64,000 bases of DNA from Aptenodytes patagonicus (Eukaryota; Chordata; Aves; Sphenisciformes; Spheniscidae): NCBI RefSeq assembly GCF_965638725.1, contig NC_134949.1:14010951-14074950 (forward strand). Reading direction: 5' to 3'. Below, one piece after another: positions 10,640-25,600 of this stretch. The first letter of the stretch is position 1. Each line of letters opens with the position of its first letter. The notes beneath the pieces are model-generated. The model made no database searches. It saw nothing but the letters and a program-made list of their open reading frames with translations, and was not told where the DNA came from. The position numbers and the translations under genes were made by a program.

Positions 10640-13600
10640 CCTTCCTGCCCCTTAGGAAGAGGGAGCCTGAGCCACTGGAGGAAAGCCCTTGTCCTGCCCC
10701 TGGCCCTGGTCACGGTGGCTGACGTACCATGATCTTCTCCCTGGGACACTTCCAGCTATTTGGAAGAAATTCTCTGGGGTTTGGACTTTTTACTTTCCAA
10801 AATCCTTCCTGGAAGGGCATGCGCCACAAGACCTTGCACATGCCACCAGCTCCTGTCCCTAGGGAGGAGGCGGGTGATGTCTCCAAAGTGACCTGGGGAG
10901 ACTGGAGTTCGCAGCTTAGTAACTTAAATATCCTCCACCTCCTGCTCTCAGGCAGGGTTGGGATCGTTGTCTCTGCTGCTCCATGGTCACAACACAGCTT
11001 TATCAGCTGTCGCAAGGGGCTCAGGGCACTGCTGCTGGCAACACTATCTGGCTAGTTTCTTGGCCTTCCCCTTGCTCCTCCTTCCAATAAGATAAGAGTT
11101 ATCTTCGTTAGCTGTACACACAGACTTAGTTCCTCACCGCAGAGCTGGGAATCCTGGGTTTCCAGGCACGGGCGCTGCTCCCACACCGCTGCAGGTGCAG
11201 CTGCAAGGGCAGCCCTGCCCTGGGGCTGCTGGTGGGCTCCGCTCCGGGACCAGCTCTGCCTGTCCACCTTGCCGTCCTCCTCGCCGAACGGCCAGCCATG
11301 GCTTTTGCCAACACCCAGGGCCTGGGTGAGGGAGCAATGGCCACCCAACCTGGTGACTCCCAACAGGCTTTTTATTGAAGGAGAAGGTACTGCAGGGGTA
11401 CCACCACTACCGCGATGCCCTGCCATGGCAGCACATCTGCTGCTTTCCAGCAGCTGAACACCCATGTCCCATCTCCCAGCGACCCAGGGAGCAGGCTGGG
11501 GAGTATTTGCTTGGTGGGGGTGGAGCGGCTGCATCCACCCGCCAGCAGCTTGGCTCAAAATCAAAGGGTGTTTGTCAAATCTTCTAGGAGCCTTGAATGG
11601 AAGAAGATATAGAAATGCAAAGCGTGGTTTTCTTTTTTTTCTTTTTTTCTTTGGCAAATGGCCTAGAAAAGTAACAAAAAGAGACAGAAATGCCAAAAAG
11701 TAAACCACCTACTGTAGTCTCCTGGAGATAAACCAGAACATTGTTCCAAGCAGCAGAATGCTGCTGTCATTTCTCCTGGAAGTGAAGAGAGCGTCACCAA
11801 GTCCTGGGGAGGGGGCCAGAGGAGAGAGAAAGAAAAATGAGCGGTTCAAATGAACCTCTGAAAGGGAAGTCAAGGTAGTGCCTTTAAATGTGGTTGGCAC
11901 AAAGCAAAATAACATGCCATGTCACGTATTTAGAAAAATCATTGCTGTGGGAAGTTAATGCGGCTTCAGAGACACTTGTGACATTCAGCGGGCTACAATA
12001 GTTTGTTGTGGATTATTATGACTCCCACTCCTGAGGAAAGATCTTCTGGGTATGAGTCATGGGGACCCTGCCCGGCTGTGTTATTCTGTCCCATGGCACC
12101 CTATTGTCTATTATATTTTCTTCCCCCCACACCAAAAATGCAGACTTTCAAGTATATGATTCCTGATATTCAATACATGCAGCAAGGACTGAACCACAAG
12201 GACTGCAGTTTGCTCCTGCACTTTTTGCCATTTTAATTCTTTTGAGCATAATAGCAGCTTTTAAGCAAGATGCCTCTGTTTGATTCAGTATTAGTTTGTG
12301 TTTACTAAGCCAAGCCCCATCACTGTTTAAATTAACATCAGGCTCAGAAAGGGTTAACCTTTCATGTGGGTAATAGTGAGGTTACAATATTCAATTTCTT
12401 CCTCTTTCGAAGATTATTGGCCAACAAAACATAATCTTGGGGCAAGAAGTGCAAAAAGTGCCTGCGGGCTTTGGCAGAGCAGCTTAAGCACGTCCTGCAG
12501 GAGCAGCTCCAGTGGCTCCTGCCCTGCCCCACCCCCGTGCTGCTGCTAACATCCCTCCCAGCTCCAAAACAGAGCTGATTCAGCACCTACATCTTTGCTG
12601 CTCCACCCTTATGCTTCAACTTGAGCTGACTCGGACAGATATTTTCTGTTGCTGACACCATTAGAGCGGCGGTAACCTCTGGCAGGCAGGTGGGAGACAG
12701 CTCCATCTTCAACTGCTGTCGCTGTTTGCTTCACTGCCCATGAGCTGAAGCCCTGAGGAGCTGAAGCTCCATTTGCAGCTGGAGCAAACTGTGGAAAGTC
12801 AGCAATTCACCTTTCTCATAGTCTTTGGGGATAAAACAATGAAAGCAACAACAGATTTAATATAGCAATGTGCTAAGGGAGCTGAATTTTGGAAATCACA
12901 TATGCAATAACTCACTGGCCAGTACCAGGAACTATTGATGGCATCTACTCACCACAGTCAGCTGAGTTAAATTCCCTTAACGACTACTTCCCAGCCACAA
13001 CCACCGCCTTATTTCTGCATGTTTTCATGCACTTTACCCACTGAGAGGACATTACCTGGCCTGCCTTCACGCTGCTGGGTAGAGGATGCTCCCAGGTGGC
13101 AGAGGAGTGCTGTATCTCATTCCTGCCCTCCGTTACAGTAACACACATAATGAAACCATTGATTAATTGTATTCTTCCTGCAGGCTACTGGGTCTGTGGA
13201 GAATCAAAGTAAAAGTACATTTTCGTAACTCTAGGTGCTTAAGGAAAGTAATAAATAATGGCAATGCTGTGGCTGTGTATAGACTGTACACAGGGACAAA
13301 GCATTTCGCAAACGCAGGTAAGAAATGTTATTCATATTTTATACAAAGGGTAACTTACAACCCAGTCAATAGATAATATTTTTCCTTCTATATGTTCAAT
13401 GTTTTGGAACAAAAGCTATTTTAATAATATTACATTTGGCACAGCTCTGCACCATGCACTCCCGTGTGTGGCTCCAAAGCTATTTGCTGCTGCGGGTGAC
13501 GACTGCTGTGAGCAAAATTTCTGGACTCAGGACTATGACTGGAGACACATTAATGCTCTTGAACACTGGTACGTCCATGTCCTAACAAAATTATTTACAG

Positions 13601-16600
13601 GGTGAGTAAGGCATCCAGCCCTTGTAAGCCCCTGTGTAGGCTGAAACACTGAAACTGCGCACCTTGAACAGGACCGGGCTTGTTGGGCCATGACTTGCGG
13701 CAGCACACTGCCTTTGCCTTCCCACTTCACATTGGCCTAAATATCTGCTTGTGAAGCAAGGTGATGGGGAGCATCAGCCCCCAAAAACGTGTGTGCAGCC
13801 TTTGGGGCGCGGGCAGGTTGGCTCAGGGCGTGCTCAGAGGACACCACCTGGTGACCCACTGACCGGTGTGTGAAGCTGGAGGCTGCGGGAGAAACTGGAG
13901 GGGATGACTTTGTTCTTTGTTTGAAATAGTGCTTTTCCCACTCTGATTAAACTGCACTGCAGCTCATTAACTATTCAGGTGTTGTCCGCATCTTTAGAGA
14001 AGGAAACACGAGATGACAGACTATTTAACAAGTTCATTTTGAGCACAAAATGTGTTTTAAGGCAGGAAAAAATATTACTTCATGCAAAACTTGGGTTGGT
14101 GTAATTGCAGGTCTGACTGCTTCGAAGATGAAAAGCCTCTTTCTTAATTCAAGGCAAATGTAGCAGAAATAATGTTTAGAAAAGAGGTGCAGGTAGGTAC
14201 ACACCAGGAGCACAATTTTAATATTCTGAGTACAAGATTTTTTGAGTCTTTGTCTGACCCTGTGTTAACACACTTGGTTACATTTCACCTGCCACATTCA
14301 TCTTTGTCGGTTTCTTTTTCCCCCTGCAATTTGTTTGCCCATGTTTGCTCGTGTTTCCCTTTAGCGCTGATGCTCTTGGACCAGTTTGTGCCTCCTCGGA
14401 GGCCCAGCATTGACCCTGTGAACGCCGCGGGATGAGGTCCGGCTTAATCCTCCACAGGCAAAACCACTTGTGGTTCCTCCAGAGCCTGCTAGGGTGGGTG
14501 CATCTTCGGCACTGGGAAGACACACCGTGTGGTCCAGCCTCTGGACACCTGCTCTTAAAAATATGCAATGAGACCAGGAGTTCATTAATCAAGAAGGCAG
14601 CAGGTAATTGCCAACAAGCTCTGAAGTTCAGGGCAGTTCCATACCTGATGCTCCAGTCGTGACTCGCTGTGGGGTCAGAGAGCTCCCAGGCCCAGGGTCT
14701 ATCCCAGCCACATCCCAGTCCTGCTCCAGGGCGAAGCATCACTGTGGACCACCACCAGGCTGGGCCAAGTTTCTGCAGGAGCTGGAAGCCCCCCGTGAGG
14801 TGCTCTCACCACCTCTGGCTCTCAGACCTGCCCTGCCATTTGAATATGGACCCCAGCACCATGGCATGTCGCAAGCCCTTTCCTCCGTGCTCTGCAGGAT
14901 GGGTGGCAGGGGTGCTATCCCAACGCAGAAATCTTTGCTCAAAAAGCAATGTATCCAAAAGGTCTTATGAGCAGGTAATAACTGGAAGGGATGTGGGCTG
15001 AGGCTCCCAGACACCCTGCGTTGAAACCCTTCAGTTTGTGCTTTTCCCACCAAGGCTTTTAAGCCTGGGACTCCACAGGAGCCAGGCATCCACACCAGCA
15101 CTGAACCGTGGAGTGGGCAGGAGAACTCTGGTTCTGCTGATCTTTTCTGAATATTGACCTACATGCACGCAGGGCAGCCTCCAGGATGGGTGGGCTTTGG
15201 GAGGGGAGCAGAGAGGAAAGGCACAGCTCAGCCAGGAATTCAGATAACCTCGACCACCCGTCACCCTCCCATCTTCGCTTGGTGGCCCCAGAACACCACC
15301 GTTAAGTGTGGTAGAACCAAGAGCTGCTGCCCAGGCTGGGTCTCGGCAGCCTGCTTGGCTCCTCCATCCTCTACACCCATCTACCTCCTCGGGCTGTGCT
15401 CGCTCTTCCACGAAGCTCCGCAGAGGGGCACCCCACGAACTCCAGCAGAAACTTCTTGAGAAGTTGAAAACCTGCTGATTAGCTGTAATATTCCTTGTTG
15501 GAATGCTGTTTACCAAGTCTCACGTACCTCCTGATTCAATGTTTTGTAAATTTAGCTCTCTCCAGCTTCAGCTGATGTGTGGATGCAGACGCTCTCGGAT
15601 GCTATTTATTCCACAAGTGAGAAACGACTTGATAATTTATGGGTTGTAAACCCAAAGTTGTACAGGTTTTTACCTCAGGGAGAGAATAAATACATGTCTC
15701 ATTTCAACACATTTTAGACAATGTGCTCCTTTTTAATGGCTTCCTTTGATTTTACTCTGAAAAATGTAGACACTTCCTCCTAGGATTCTCATATGGGAGC
15801 TTCATGCTGTTCTGTCAGGTTGCATATTTTCCCCCTGAATTTCTTACAGAAGATCTTGCTTATCTGAATTACAAAGATGTTAACGTTGTGTTGTCACTGT
15901 GAGTAAGGAGTTTAGGCAAAGATTTTATTTTGATTAAGAAATGGAAGAGTTGGAGAATAATTACTGCATTGGCGATGTGAAACTTACGGTTGTTTAAAAT
16001 GAATCAGAACGTATTTACTTATTTATAGACGTTGAAATTAGAGTATGCTTTTACCTGCAAGTAAAATAACTTGCACATACAGCTGTGAAGTGTAGCTGAG
16101 GCTACGTGCATGCTATTTGCACCCTGAGAGGAGAGTATACCTATAATGGATATACATTGGTGTATCGGGTGAGGAATTTTTAGGCAATGGTATTTGACAT
16201 TACAGTTCAAGGATGGAAAAGATTTATTGATCCGTGGGTTAAATAGTGACCCTGGTTTCACCTCTTGTTAGTGCTCTGTAGGTTGCATGTAAAAACTGTA
16301 CCATAATGAATCCTTAGGCTCAGAAAAATGTAAATCCTTCCCTCGATAGATCACAAAGGAGCAAAAGCCTGAAGAACATGCTTAGCTCCACCGCCTGTTT
16401 AATTTAGAGGATATTTTCATTACATTAGGGTCAGTTTTGTAGGATTCCTCCATCTTCACTTTCCTGATAACATCATTTATTTTGATCTATAGCAACCTCC
16501 CAGGCCAATATTTGTAAACAGTGACTGAAGTCATGAGTCAACATCATCTCAACATACAGGATGTCAAACTGGACAGGAAGGTTTATTGTGTCACTGGGCT

Positions 16601-19600
16601 CAGCTTCGCATCACTAAGGTAATTATTAAACCCAGGGTAAACAGAACTTTGATCCCATGTGTATTTTTAAACGATTGGCAACGGCTGATTTTTAAAAAAT
16701 GTAATTGTGAAAAGCCATTCTCCATAGGAATTCATTGTGTCAACATATAAGGTGTCCAGTGCAAGGTTTAGCAAAGTAAACTAACCTGTAGAAAAGGTGC
16801 CGGCATGGGGTGCTGTGTGACGAGCTGTGGGGTCTCCTCTGATTCCCAGCCAAGAGGAGTGTGAAACGTTCATCTCCCAAAGGAGAAAGTAATTCACTCA
16901 CATCAGTGCTACTGACTAGTGAGAAAAGGTGACTGTGGCCAGGGAAAAAGTGGATGCGTAAAAGGATAAAAATGTGCATTGCAAGAATGCAGCAGGACCT
17001 CTCTCTCTCTCAAAATATTGTTTCCATCTCCCTTTGGTCATGGGAAGACTGTCTAAGCATCTTCCCTCTGTGGTATTCTCCAAAGTCAGCTTCATATTGG
17101 CCAAACACTGTCCACCTTCCTTTGCCACATCTCTTCCTGTGTGAGAAAGGTGCTGAAGTGCCCAGTGAAAGAGGTGGACACCTACAGGATGGGTGCTAGC
17201 ATTTCTCTTAGGCTCTGATCCCCAAAACATCGTCCATGACCAGAGTTAGGTGCTGGAGGTTTGTGTTTATACATGTGTGAAGGTAGGGAAAATTGGGGAA
17301 AATAAGCAAAGTTAGGGAAGAAAGGAAGTACAGGAGGAGAAGTGAATTCAGGTGAATCTCTGACTTCAAACAGGGGTCAAAAGCACCCAGCATCAGAGGT
17401 GCAGATTGGATGATGGGAAGGGACCCCCCTGCAGAGGTGCACCAGCCCATCTGTCATGGGGAAAGCTCACGCTTGCAGTGTAATAACTCATCACCAAGAA
17501 AAAAATTAGATGGGACGCTTTGGTAATCATCTTACTTACCAGGGCAAGTCTGTGCCTATGAAGTGCTTACCTGTGTCGTGGACTACGGACAGTTAAGAGT
17601 CCTGTAGCTGGTCAAGAAATGCCATGAGGGTGATGTACAGCCATATCTCAGCAGTCAGCGGCAGTTCCTTTAGGTTGCTAATAAAGGACCAAAGCGAGTG
17701 CGTATGAATAAATCTAAGGTATGGATGGATGGGCAGAGTAGTGAGCAGCAGCATCAACATTTTCCCTCTCAGTCTGCTTTGCTGTACTGGATTAACCCAT
17801 GCTCGGAGCCCAGGAAGGCAAATGGCCAGTATAAGCACAGCTGCAATCCCAGCACATGAAGTCTAAAAAGGGATAACCCAATTCATTCATTTACAGTTCT
17901 ACTTAATTAAAGAAATTCTTCCCATGATTTCATTATAGAAATAATTTCCAACAATGTGCCAGAATAAAATTACATTTCCCCCACTAATAAAATGTTGTGG
18001 AAGTATGTAATTATACAGCTCTTCTATCTGAATTGTAAGATGTACTGCACAGTGACGTGTCTTATGACTATGAAAATTTAAAGCCCTAAATATTTCATAC
18101 TAGCTGTAAAATAAAATAATGTAATCAAAAAGTATGCCATAGCTGGAAAAGATGGGCTAGGTGTGAAGATGATGAAAACTCATCTGTTTGCTTGGCACTG
18201 TCAGTCGGGTGTTACTTGTCTACCTTTCCTGAGATCTCGCAGGTAATTTATGGCAGATTTTGCTGCTATTCTTTGTTGCCCATCCCCATAGGTGCAGTCA
18301 TTAATGTATACACAAGCCGTCCTGCTCTTCTGCACCTGGAGGGTCTCTGGGAGGAGAACGCCACGGCCCAGGACTGTCCAGGAGACAGCCCCAAGACCTG
18401 GAAGGGGATCCCCCAAATCAATGCTGAAGTACAACTGGTGGCTTGAAATAATAAACAAGTCACTGTGAAGTAAATGTCCTCTTATTTATAGTGATTAAAA
18501 AAATATCTGCAGATGGGCAGATATCTGCAGAGAAAATCTGCAAAGAAATAGCAGGTGAAACCTCAGCATGCTGGCTAGGCTGCTTCTTAATAGCTTCTCT
18601 GTATCACCTCTAGCAAATGGGTATCTACAGCGCTGTCGTTTATTGTTGATGACTGATAATAGGATTACTGCTCCCACATCCAAGAAGCATGGCATCCCAA
18701 ATAGCATCGTTTCATGCCGAAGGAAAGACGTTATTATCACATCCTGACTTCACATACTGCTCAACCAGTTATCTGTGCAGGACTCAGTGTAGAGCTCTGA
18801 GACTTTATAGGATATTATCATGTTATATGAAATTCATGCTGCTGCAGCTATAAATCAAGAGGACACCTCGTATGGTGGCTGGTTCTCCTTGGAACAGCAT
18901 CTCTAAGCAGAGGCTCTGTTCTCTGAAAGATTAGAGTGTGGTTTAAAGAAAAGTGTTGCCAATGAATTTAAAGCTCATGAAAAGGGCAGGTTTAATAACT
19001 TTGGTGTTCTCTGTTTAGCAATGTTGTATGTGTAGCTACAGCATAAGTGTCTCCACAACTCCTTAAGATACCCCAAGCCTGACTAGAGGCTCCCTCCTTT
19101 GCAAGACTAAAAGGATAATTCATTTTAAATAGTATTTCTTAAACAGCATTTCCATCTATAGACACTGGCTAGAAGAGCACAAGCTGTGCCACTGGCCAAA
19201 TGCAAGGAACATCTGTCTAAAGGGAAACAGTAGGGGCTGCACATATTTAAGGTGCGGTTTTGGGAGCAGCTGAGCTGATCCTGACAGCTCATGGCTACCA
19301 AAGCACACCCTCCCCCCTGCCCGTCCTGGAGGCATGGCAAAAAGCCCTCCATTTTTTTTGGCTGAGAGAGTTTTTGGCTCACATTGGGATGTGACCAGCT
19401 CTGGAACTGCACAAAGCAAACGATGGAAGCACACATCACAGGGCAGCTGCGGGGAGAGGGAACCGGACCCATCGGCAAGGGGAGACAACTCACTGAGCCT
19501 TGAGGGATTGAGCCCTGTTATGGTGGGGAACGGTGGAGGCTTGGAGACGCTCAGCTGGGGCTTTGCTCTCCAGCTTTGCATAGCCTGTGAGGATCAGGAG

Positions 19601-22600
19601 TGCTGAGTCCATGGGTGCCCAAAAGAGCTGGTATTGCCCCAGGCATTGCGTGTTTATTGACACAGTGCTCATATGAGCCTTTCTCTTGCTTTCCTTCACC
19701 AGAAAGAGTGAAAACTGCATTTTTTGGGCACAAGGTTGGCTTACCCTTGATGGAAGAATGATAGCTGGAAGAGAAACACCGCCTTCAAAAAACATACAGC
19801 TGTGAAAGTACTGCTAAATGTAGAAGTTGGAGTAATGGCAGCTGAGTATCAAAGGTGAAAAGCAGAAAGCCTTGCTCAGCTCTGCGCAGCCGGTCTGAGC
19901 TTTCCAGTCTGCCCCAGTTAGAGCCTAAGCTGGAGCCATCTCTGCTGGGTTGCTGACTCTGAACATTTGAGCAAATATCTCGTCTCCTTTGGTTGACAGG
20001 AGGCCGTATTATTCACAGGCCAACTGAACCAGGGCGTGCAAAGGAGATTGGGGTTGAACATTAAGATATATTTATATAAACTTATCCCTAATTGAGCTGT
20101 GAGAAGGTCAATTCCATTTCCAGGGATCAAGATGCAGAGGTGTGCTTTCCTATCGTTAACCTCAGGTGTATCTAGAACCCCCTCCAAAACCCAGTGGAGT
20201 CAGACAGTGTCTTTGGATCTGCCCCTCAAACGCTGTTAATCCTCAGCATTTTAAAAACTTGTAATGAGAAATCAAAGCTAAAATTCCAGCAACAATGAAC
20301 TAATTCTTCTGATGGCTAAATACGCTTAGTAGCCGACCCCAGGAAGTTAGGCTGAAGCAGCAGGTTTTACAGACTTTTCTCCTGTGCTGTTGCTTCATTT
20401 CTTCACAAAGAAATGTGTTAAATTAATTGAAGAGACCAACTTTTGCACACCCCCAGGCTTTCTATTTCACCTGTGCTTTTAAAAATAGACCTGAGAGGGG
20501 AAATGGCAGGTTATAAGCTTGCAGCAACCTGAAAACTCATGTATGCCTCTCCTTGGGACTCCCAGCAAACAAAGGCAAAGGGAGTTACTGGATGTGCTAG
20601 GGAAAATTATGTTAAGGGCCTTGTAAGTTAAAAACCAAGCAGTTTGTGAAAAAAACCAACCCTCAGACTGACAGAGTTTATCATTTAGGATTCACTCCAT
20701 ACACGTAGGGAGAAGGATAAAAGTTCGACAGCATCTAAAACATAAGGATAGCACTTCATCATCCTTTGGAAAAGTACAGACAGCTCCGAGTGTGTACATA
20801 AAAGTAATCATTTAATAACAAAGTTCTGTTGGTTACAAGTTAAGGCTTTAAAATGCCCCCGACTATAAAGGCTTGTAATATTTCAGTAGGTTATTGCCTC
20901 TGAGAGGTGTTGCCACTTCATTGTATGTTTTCTGATCATTGAAAAGCCTACAATGCTAAAGATGTGCTTTCTTCTGTCTGAAATAATGCCTGAGACTTGA
21001 GCGAGGCAGTGAATGTACGGCGTATGCTGCTCATGAATAAAAGGTGTTTGCAACTAAGCAATCTAGAGTGTTCCTCTCTTAAGGGATTAATGCTATTCAT
21101 CAGAAATTTTTAAAGAATAAATTTTAAAGACCTTTTTTTAAAAAAAAAAAAGAGGAGGAATCCAATTGCTTGAGTAATGGTGAGCATGCTTTAGTGGCAG
21201 GGAGGGAACCAGGGAGGACATCGAGCCTCGCCCCGGTCGTGGAAGACATCTCAGCGCTGTCCCTTGCCCCAGGCAGAGGCGAGCTCTCCATGGCAAAACA
21301 CCGCAAGCACCCGTGCACCTTGCTGGCAGATGCTGCGCTGCAGACAGGCACAGGGAAACTCGCCCTGTGGCAGAAGCTGTGCTGAAAATGCAACCTCTTC
21401 TCGCATTCCAGAGGCTCACGGTGTCGCTCTGGAACTTCTGAGGAGGCATGAGCATGGCCAAACACGGCAGCACTTTAACTTTCCCTCTCTTACCTGGAGT
21501 GCCTAGTGCTCGCTCGAGCTCCTGACTACCCTGGACTGTCCCAAGGGGTGACCCTTCCAGCTGAAGGAGGAGACCTCTCACCCACACCTTCAGAGATGGC
21601 CTCAAGTCCTGGGACATGCTCCAGTCACCACCGGGCTCCCAGATACAGCCTCAGAGGCTGCCTGAGATGCAAAATGCCTGAGCACTGACTCCCCAGCAAA
21701 CAGCCGGACGGGCATCACGAGAACCATCTTACAGGATTTATCGGGGAAGGGTTTGTGCAGGATCGGAAGTAGCACAAGTGTGAAACTGCTCTGCTGAAGT
21801 GTAACTCCGAGATTGGCACTCACGCCGTGCTTCTGCACATGCATCCGAAATACCAGCGACAGTCAGTCAAGACACTGAGAGAAGGGGAACATGCTGCATA
21901 TGCTGCCACAGGCAGCTTCTGGCAGAGCAGCCATTGCACCTGCCCGTCTGTAACAACACAGTCACACCTGAGAGGCCAAAATCTCTGGCCACGTTGCCCA
22001 CCTTGGGCACAGAGCTCCTGGAGGAGGACTGAGTGTTGCTTGTGGAGAGCAGCCATGCAGCTCCAGCCCAGAAACACATGCATCGAGTTAATCTAGCTTC
22101 CTCACAACAGCAAGGATCTTTTAAGCTTACAAACGTTTCAAATGACACGTTGAGATGCCGCCAGTGCTTCCGTGTTCAGCTGAGGGGGAAGCTACAACCA
22201 GTGCTCTCCAGGTCCCTTTTCTTTTCAGTAGCACAGAAGCTTACACTCACGTGCTCTGGCCGGGACCGTGACTAAGCCTGTAAGTGATGGATGTCCCTTT
22301 GTCTCTCTGCTTGTCCCAAGCCTTAGTGGCACAACCAGGTACAACCAGTTGAAGTGTTCCTCCGTCATGGAGAGTCTCTATATGTAACCCATCAGGAACT
22401 GCTCTCTACATGGCAAGAAGAAAGGGAAGACCCCTGTGCCCATGACAGTTTTATCCTCCAGATACCACCTCTTCATCTTACGGTCCCCATAACACAATTT
22501 TTTCTTTTCGGCTCTTGAAAATATTTCTTGTTTTTCTTTTAACTTGGCAGTGAATGATCAAATTTGTTTTGTGAAGAGTCACAAAGAACCACAGTCCTGA

Positions 22601-25600
22601 AAATGTGAGAAAGAATGTAAAATACTGTTTCTCTAATGCTGTGGCTCTGCCTGCAGGGTTAGCAAGCGGCGGATTGCAATTATAGTTTAAACTTCTATTC
22701 ATTTTATTGCAGGAAAAGCATCAACGTATGTGCTGTATTTTTTGGCTTCTAAACAGCAGAGTAAATGTACATAAAATTGAGAGGTGATGTATAATATATG
22801 AAAAGAAGACATTTTGATCCATGCAGCAAAATGAAACGTATGCAAATTATTAGCGGTTTATATGAAATAAAGTTTTACTATACATAATTTTATGTGCTCG
22901 CACAGAGAGTCTGTAATCCCACTAAGGAACATTCAGTCTACCTATAATGAATGAGGGTTTTTCAAATGAGAAACCTTTTAAGGTTTGAGCCAATAAATAT
23001 CTAAAATATGGAGATTAAAAATAACATTGAATACACATAGTAGCCAAATGAAATCATCACATTTGTGCTTAAGGAATGAAGTATTCAGCAAACTCTTCAT
23101 TTTCCCTAGAAATACTTTGCTTTAAATTCCATATTTTCTTTTGCCACATTTTTCACTTAAAAGCCTGCATGAGCTTTTGTACTGTTGCCAGGCTTATTTT
23201 TTGTTTATATACAGGTTCTTGCCATGGAGATATGTCCCTGACATGAAGGCATCCAGTATAGGAAATGACAAGCAATGCCTTATTCTTCTAGTTTAATTAA
23301 TGCTCTGACAACTTGGCAATAAGGCTACAGTCAAGAAAAGGTCTCTGCAGGGAACCGCAGGTTTTGAGCAATAAGAAAGCTGTCAAAATTTTACTATATA
23401 TCTATAGTAACATATCGAACATCCAAAGATTTCTGGAAGGCATCTGTAGAAAAGAATTCAAAAGAAAAAAGGTTAGCATAAAAATGATGTTCCTTAACCT
23501 ACTAAAAAGAAAAGAAAAGAATGACTTTCTCAGCAGCTGGAGTTGGAACTGGGTAGGCAGCCTACGCTGACTTACTTGTTTCATGCAAAAAGAAATTCCA
23601 GTTTTTAATGAGCAAGGACTGTTTGACACAAACAGTAAAAAGGATTAGCCCAATCCCTGTTGAGACTTGGTTAAACAAGCTGAATGAAGAGTAGATCCGT
23701 TCCACACAGTGATCCATGCAACCATTCTAGATCCCTGTGACCGAACCTGTAAGACCAGGTCTTCTGCTCCACAGGCTTCTCGTCCTTCTTAGCTGAAAGA
23801 ACAACAGCAGTGTCTTGGCACAAGGGCAGGAAAAGGTGTCGTCTCCCTCCCCTGAGTGGTTCAATATTTTGGGAAGCATCAAGCAGGACATTCCAAAAGG
23901 AGACTGCAACAGGTCTAAAGGCAGCCTGCAGTCACAGACCTTTGGATCACCAGAAACCCCTAGTGATCCATGCCTTACTGAGAGTATCATTTGATATTCA
24001 TGATCTTACTGTGCTCTATCACCATCCTTGCCTTCCCAGGAAAGGAAATTGAGAAGGAAACAGCAGACCAAACTCAGCATCACCTGACTTCCTCTACTAT
24101 CTCCACATCTTTTTGGCTGCGAACATGCAGAGATAGCGCTGTCTTTTCTGATGGATGAGCTATTCTTTAGCTACTGATGGAAAACAGCTGTCCATACTCA
24201 CACAATTGCCTTCCGCACCAAAAATTCATGAAGTTGTGCCATCCTAGGAAAATATAAACCAGCCACATATTTATGTATCTTTCTGAAATCATGACTTTTG
24301 CCTCCTATAGTGTGAAGGCTCCCAAGTCATGGGAAAGCTTATAGTTGTCGCAGACTACTCACTACAGAGCAGTTTGAATTTCCAGTCTAATCCTCTGCTT
24401 CCCCGCTTTTTATTTTAGTGAAGAGATTAATTTATTTCTGCAAATACATCCCAAATGAATCAGAGGAATCAGCTTCAGTCTCTTCAGGGGTCTGATTTTC
24501 AAAGAAGAAGGTGCACAGGAGAAAGTAAAAGGCTATGGCCAAAAGTATTTATAACTGTACAGAAGAGTAGTTAGATATACAGATAACAGCTAGTTTAAAA
24601 TATTTGCTATTCGGAGTTATTGCTGGCATGAGTACCAGTGACTATAATGAAGATTATTTGTTTTCTTCATGATAAAAACTCCAGCTACTTAGGATTTTGC
24701 CAAAGATTAAGAGTTTCAGCTCAATTTTTCTATATTGGATATGTCTGCAACACTAGTTTCCATTTTGAGGGTAAAGGAATTTTAGCAAAATCTGGTTAAT
24801 TATATCAGTGAAAACTAAAGCCAATGTTTTCTCTTGTGATGTTGACGTAAAAAATGTGATTATTTCAATGAAAAGTTCTGTCACTTCTGTGCTTTGGAGG
24901 AGGTATTTAAGATTAGATCGGGAGGAGCAAAAGGAAAAGCGGAACCAAGTCTAGAGCCAGGTTATGTACACAATCTAATTAAAAGCAAAAATCCCCAAAC
25001 CCAGTCTACTTTTATTTTAAATGTGGATGGTGAACAACACAGGTATTGCTGAGGACAAAACTGCAGAAAGTAACTGTGACAATTTGCACAAACATCATAT
25101 TTACTTTTTCTATAATCCACCAAAAAAACCCACTCTTGAAATTAGATGAGATTTTGTTTAAAGGCTTCTAAGCCATTAGAAAACACACTCAGGATACGTC
25201 TCTTTAATGATAGCTCCAGAGATGTTCTATCTTGCCTGAAGTGAACAGCGGCACTGAAGAAGCTGTTTAAGGTTACTGCACATGCCCCAAACCCAGGCTA
25301 AGTCAAGCGAAAGAGCCTGTGTTGATAGGAGAGGAAGCTCCCCTCCCCGGGAGCCACGGCAGAGAAACCGTGTACTTGTCTTTGGTTGTTGTTCTCATTT
25401 TCCCTGTAATTCCCACATCTCAACATGATGCTGCTGTCAGAAGTTTGAGCAAGACTCCCAGCTATTTGTTGTTTCTAATGATTTGCATCCTTAAGGAATA
25501 ATCAAAAATGGCATAGAAAATGTAACTGTGAGAAAATGGGATGGGTATTCATCCATGCAGTTGGAATTCAGGAACTGCTGTAACTGCATGCGAGTAACAT

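Noticed and set aside
11052..11708. 218-codon minus-strand ORF
   Set aside because: Lies in a GC-richer patch, with shorter ORFs overlapping it in several frames on both strands. It begins with a Lys-rich segment read from a T-rich tract and shows no domain.
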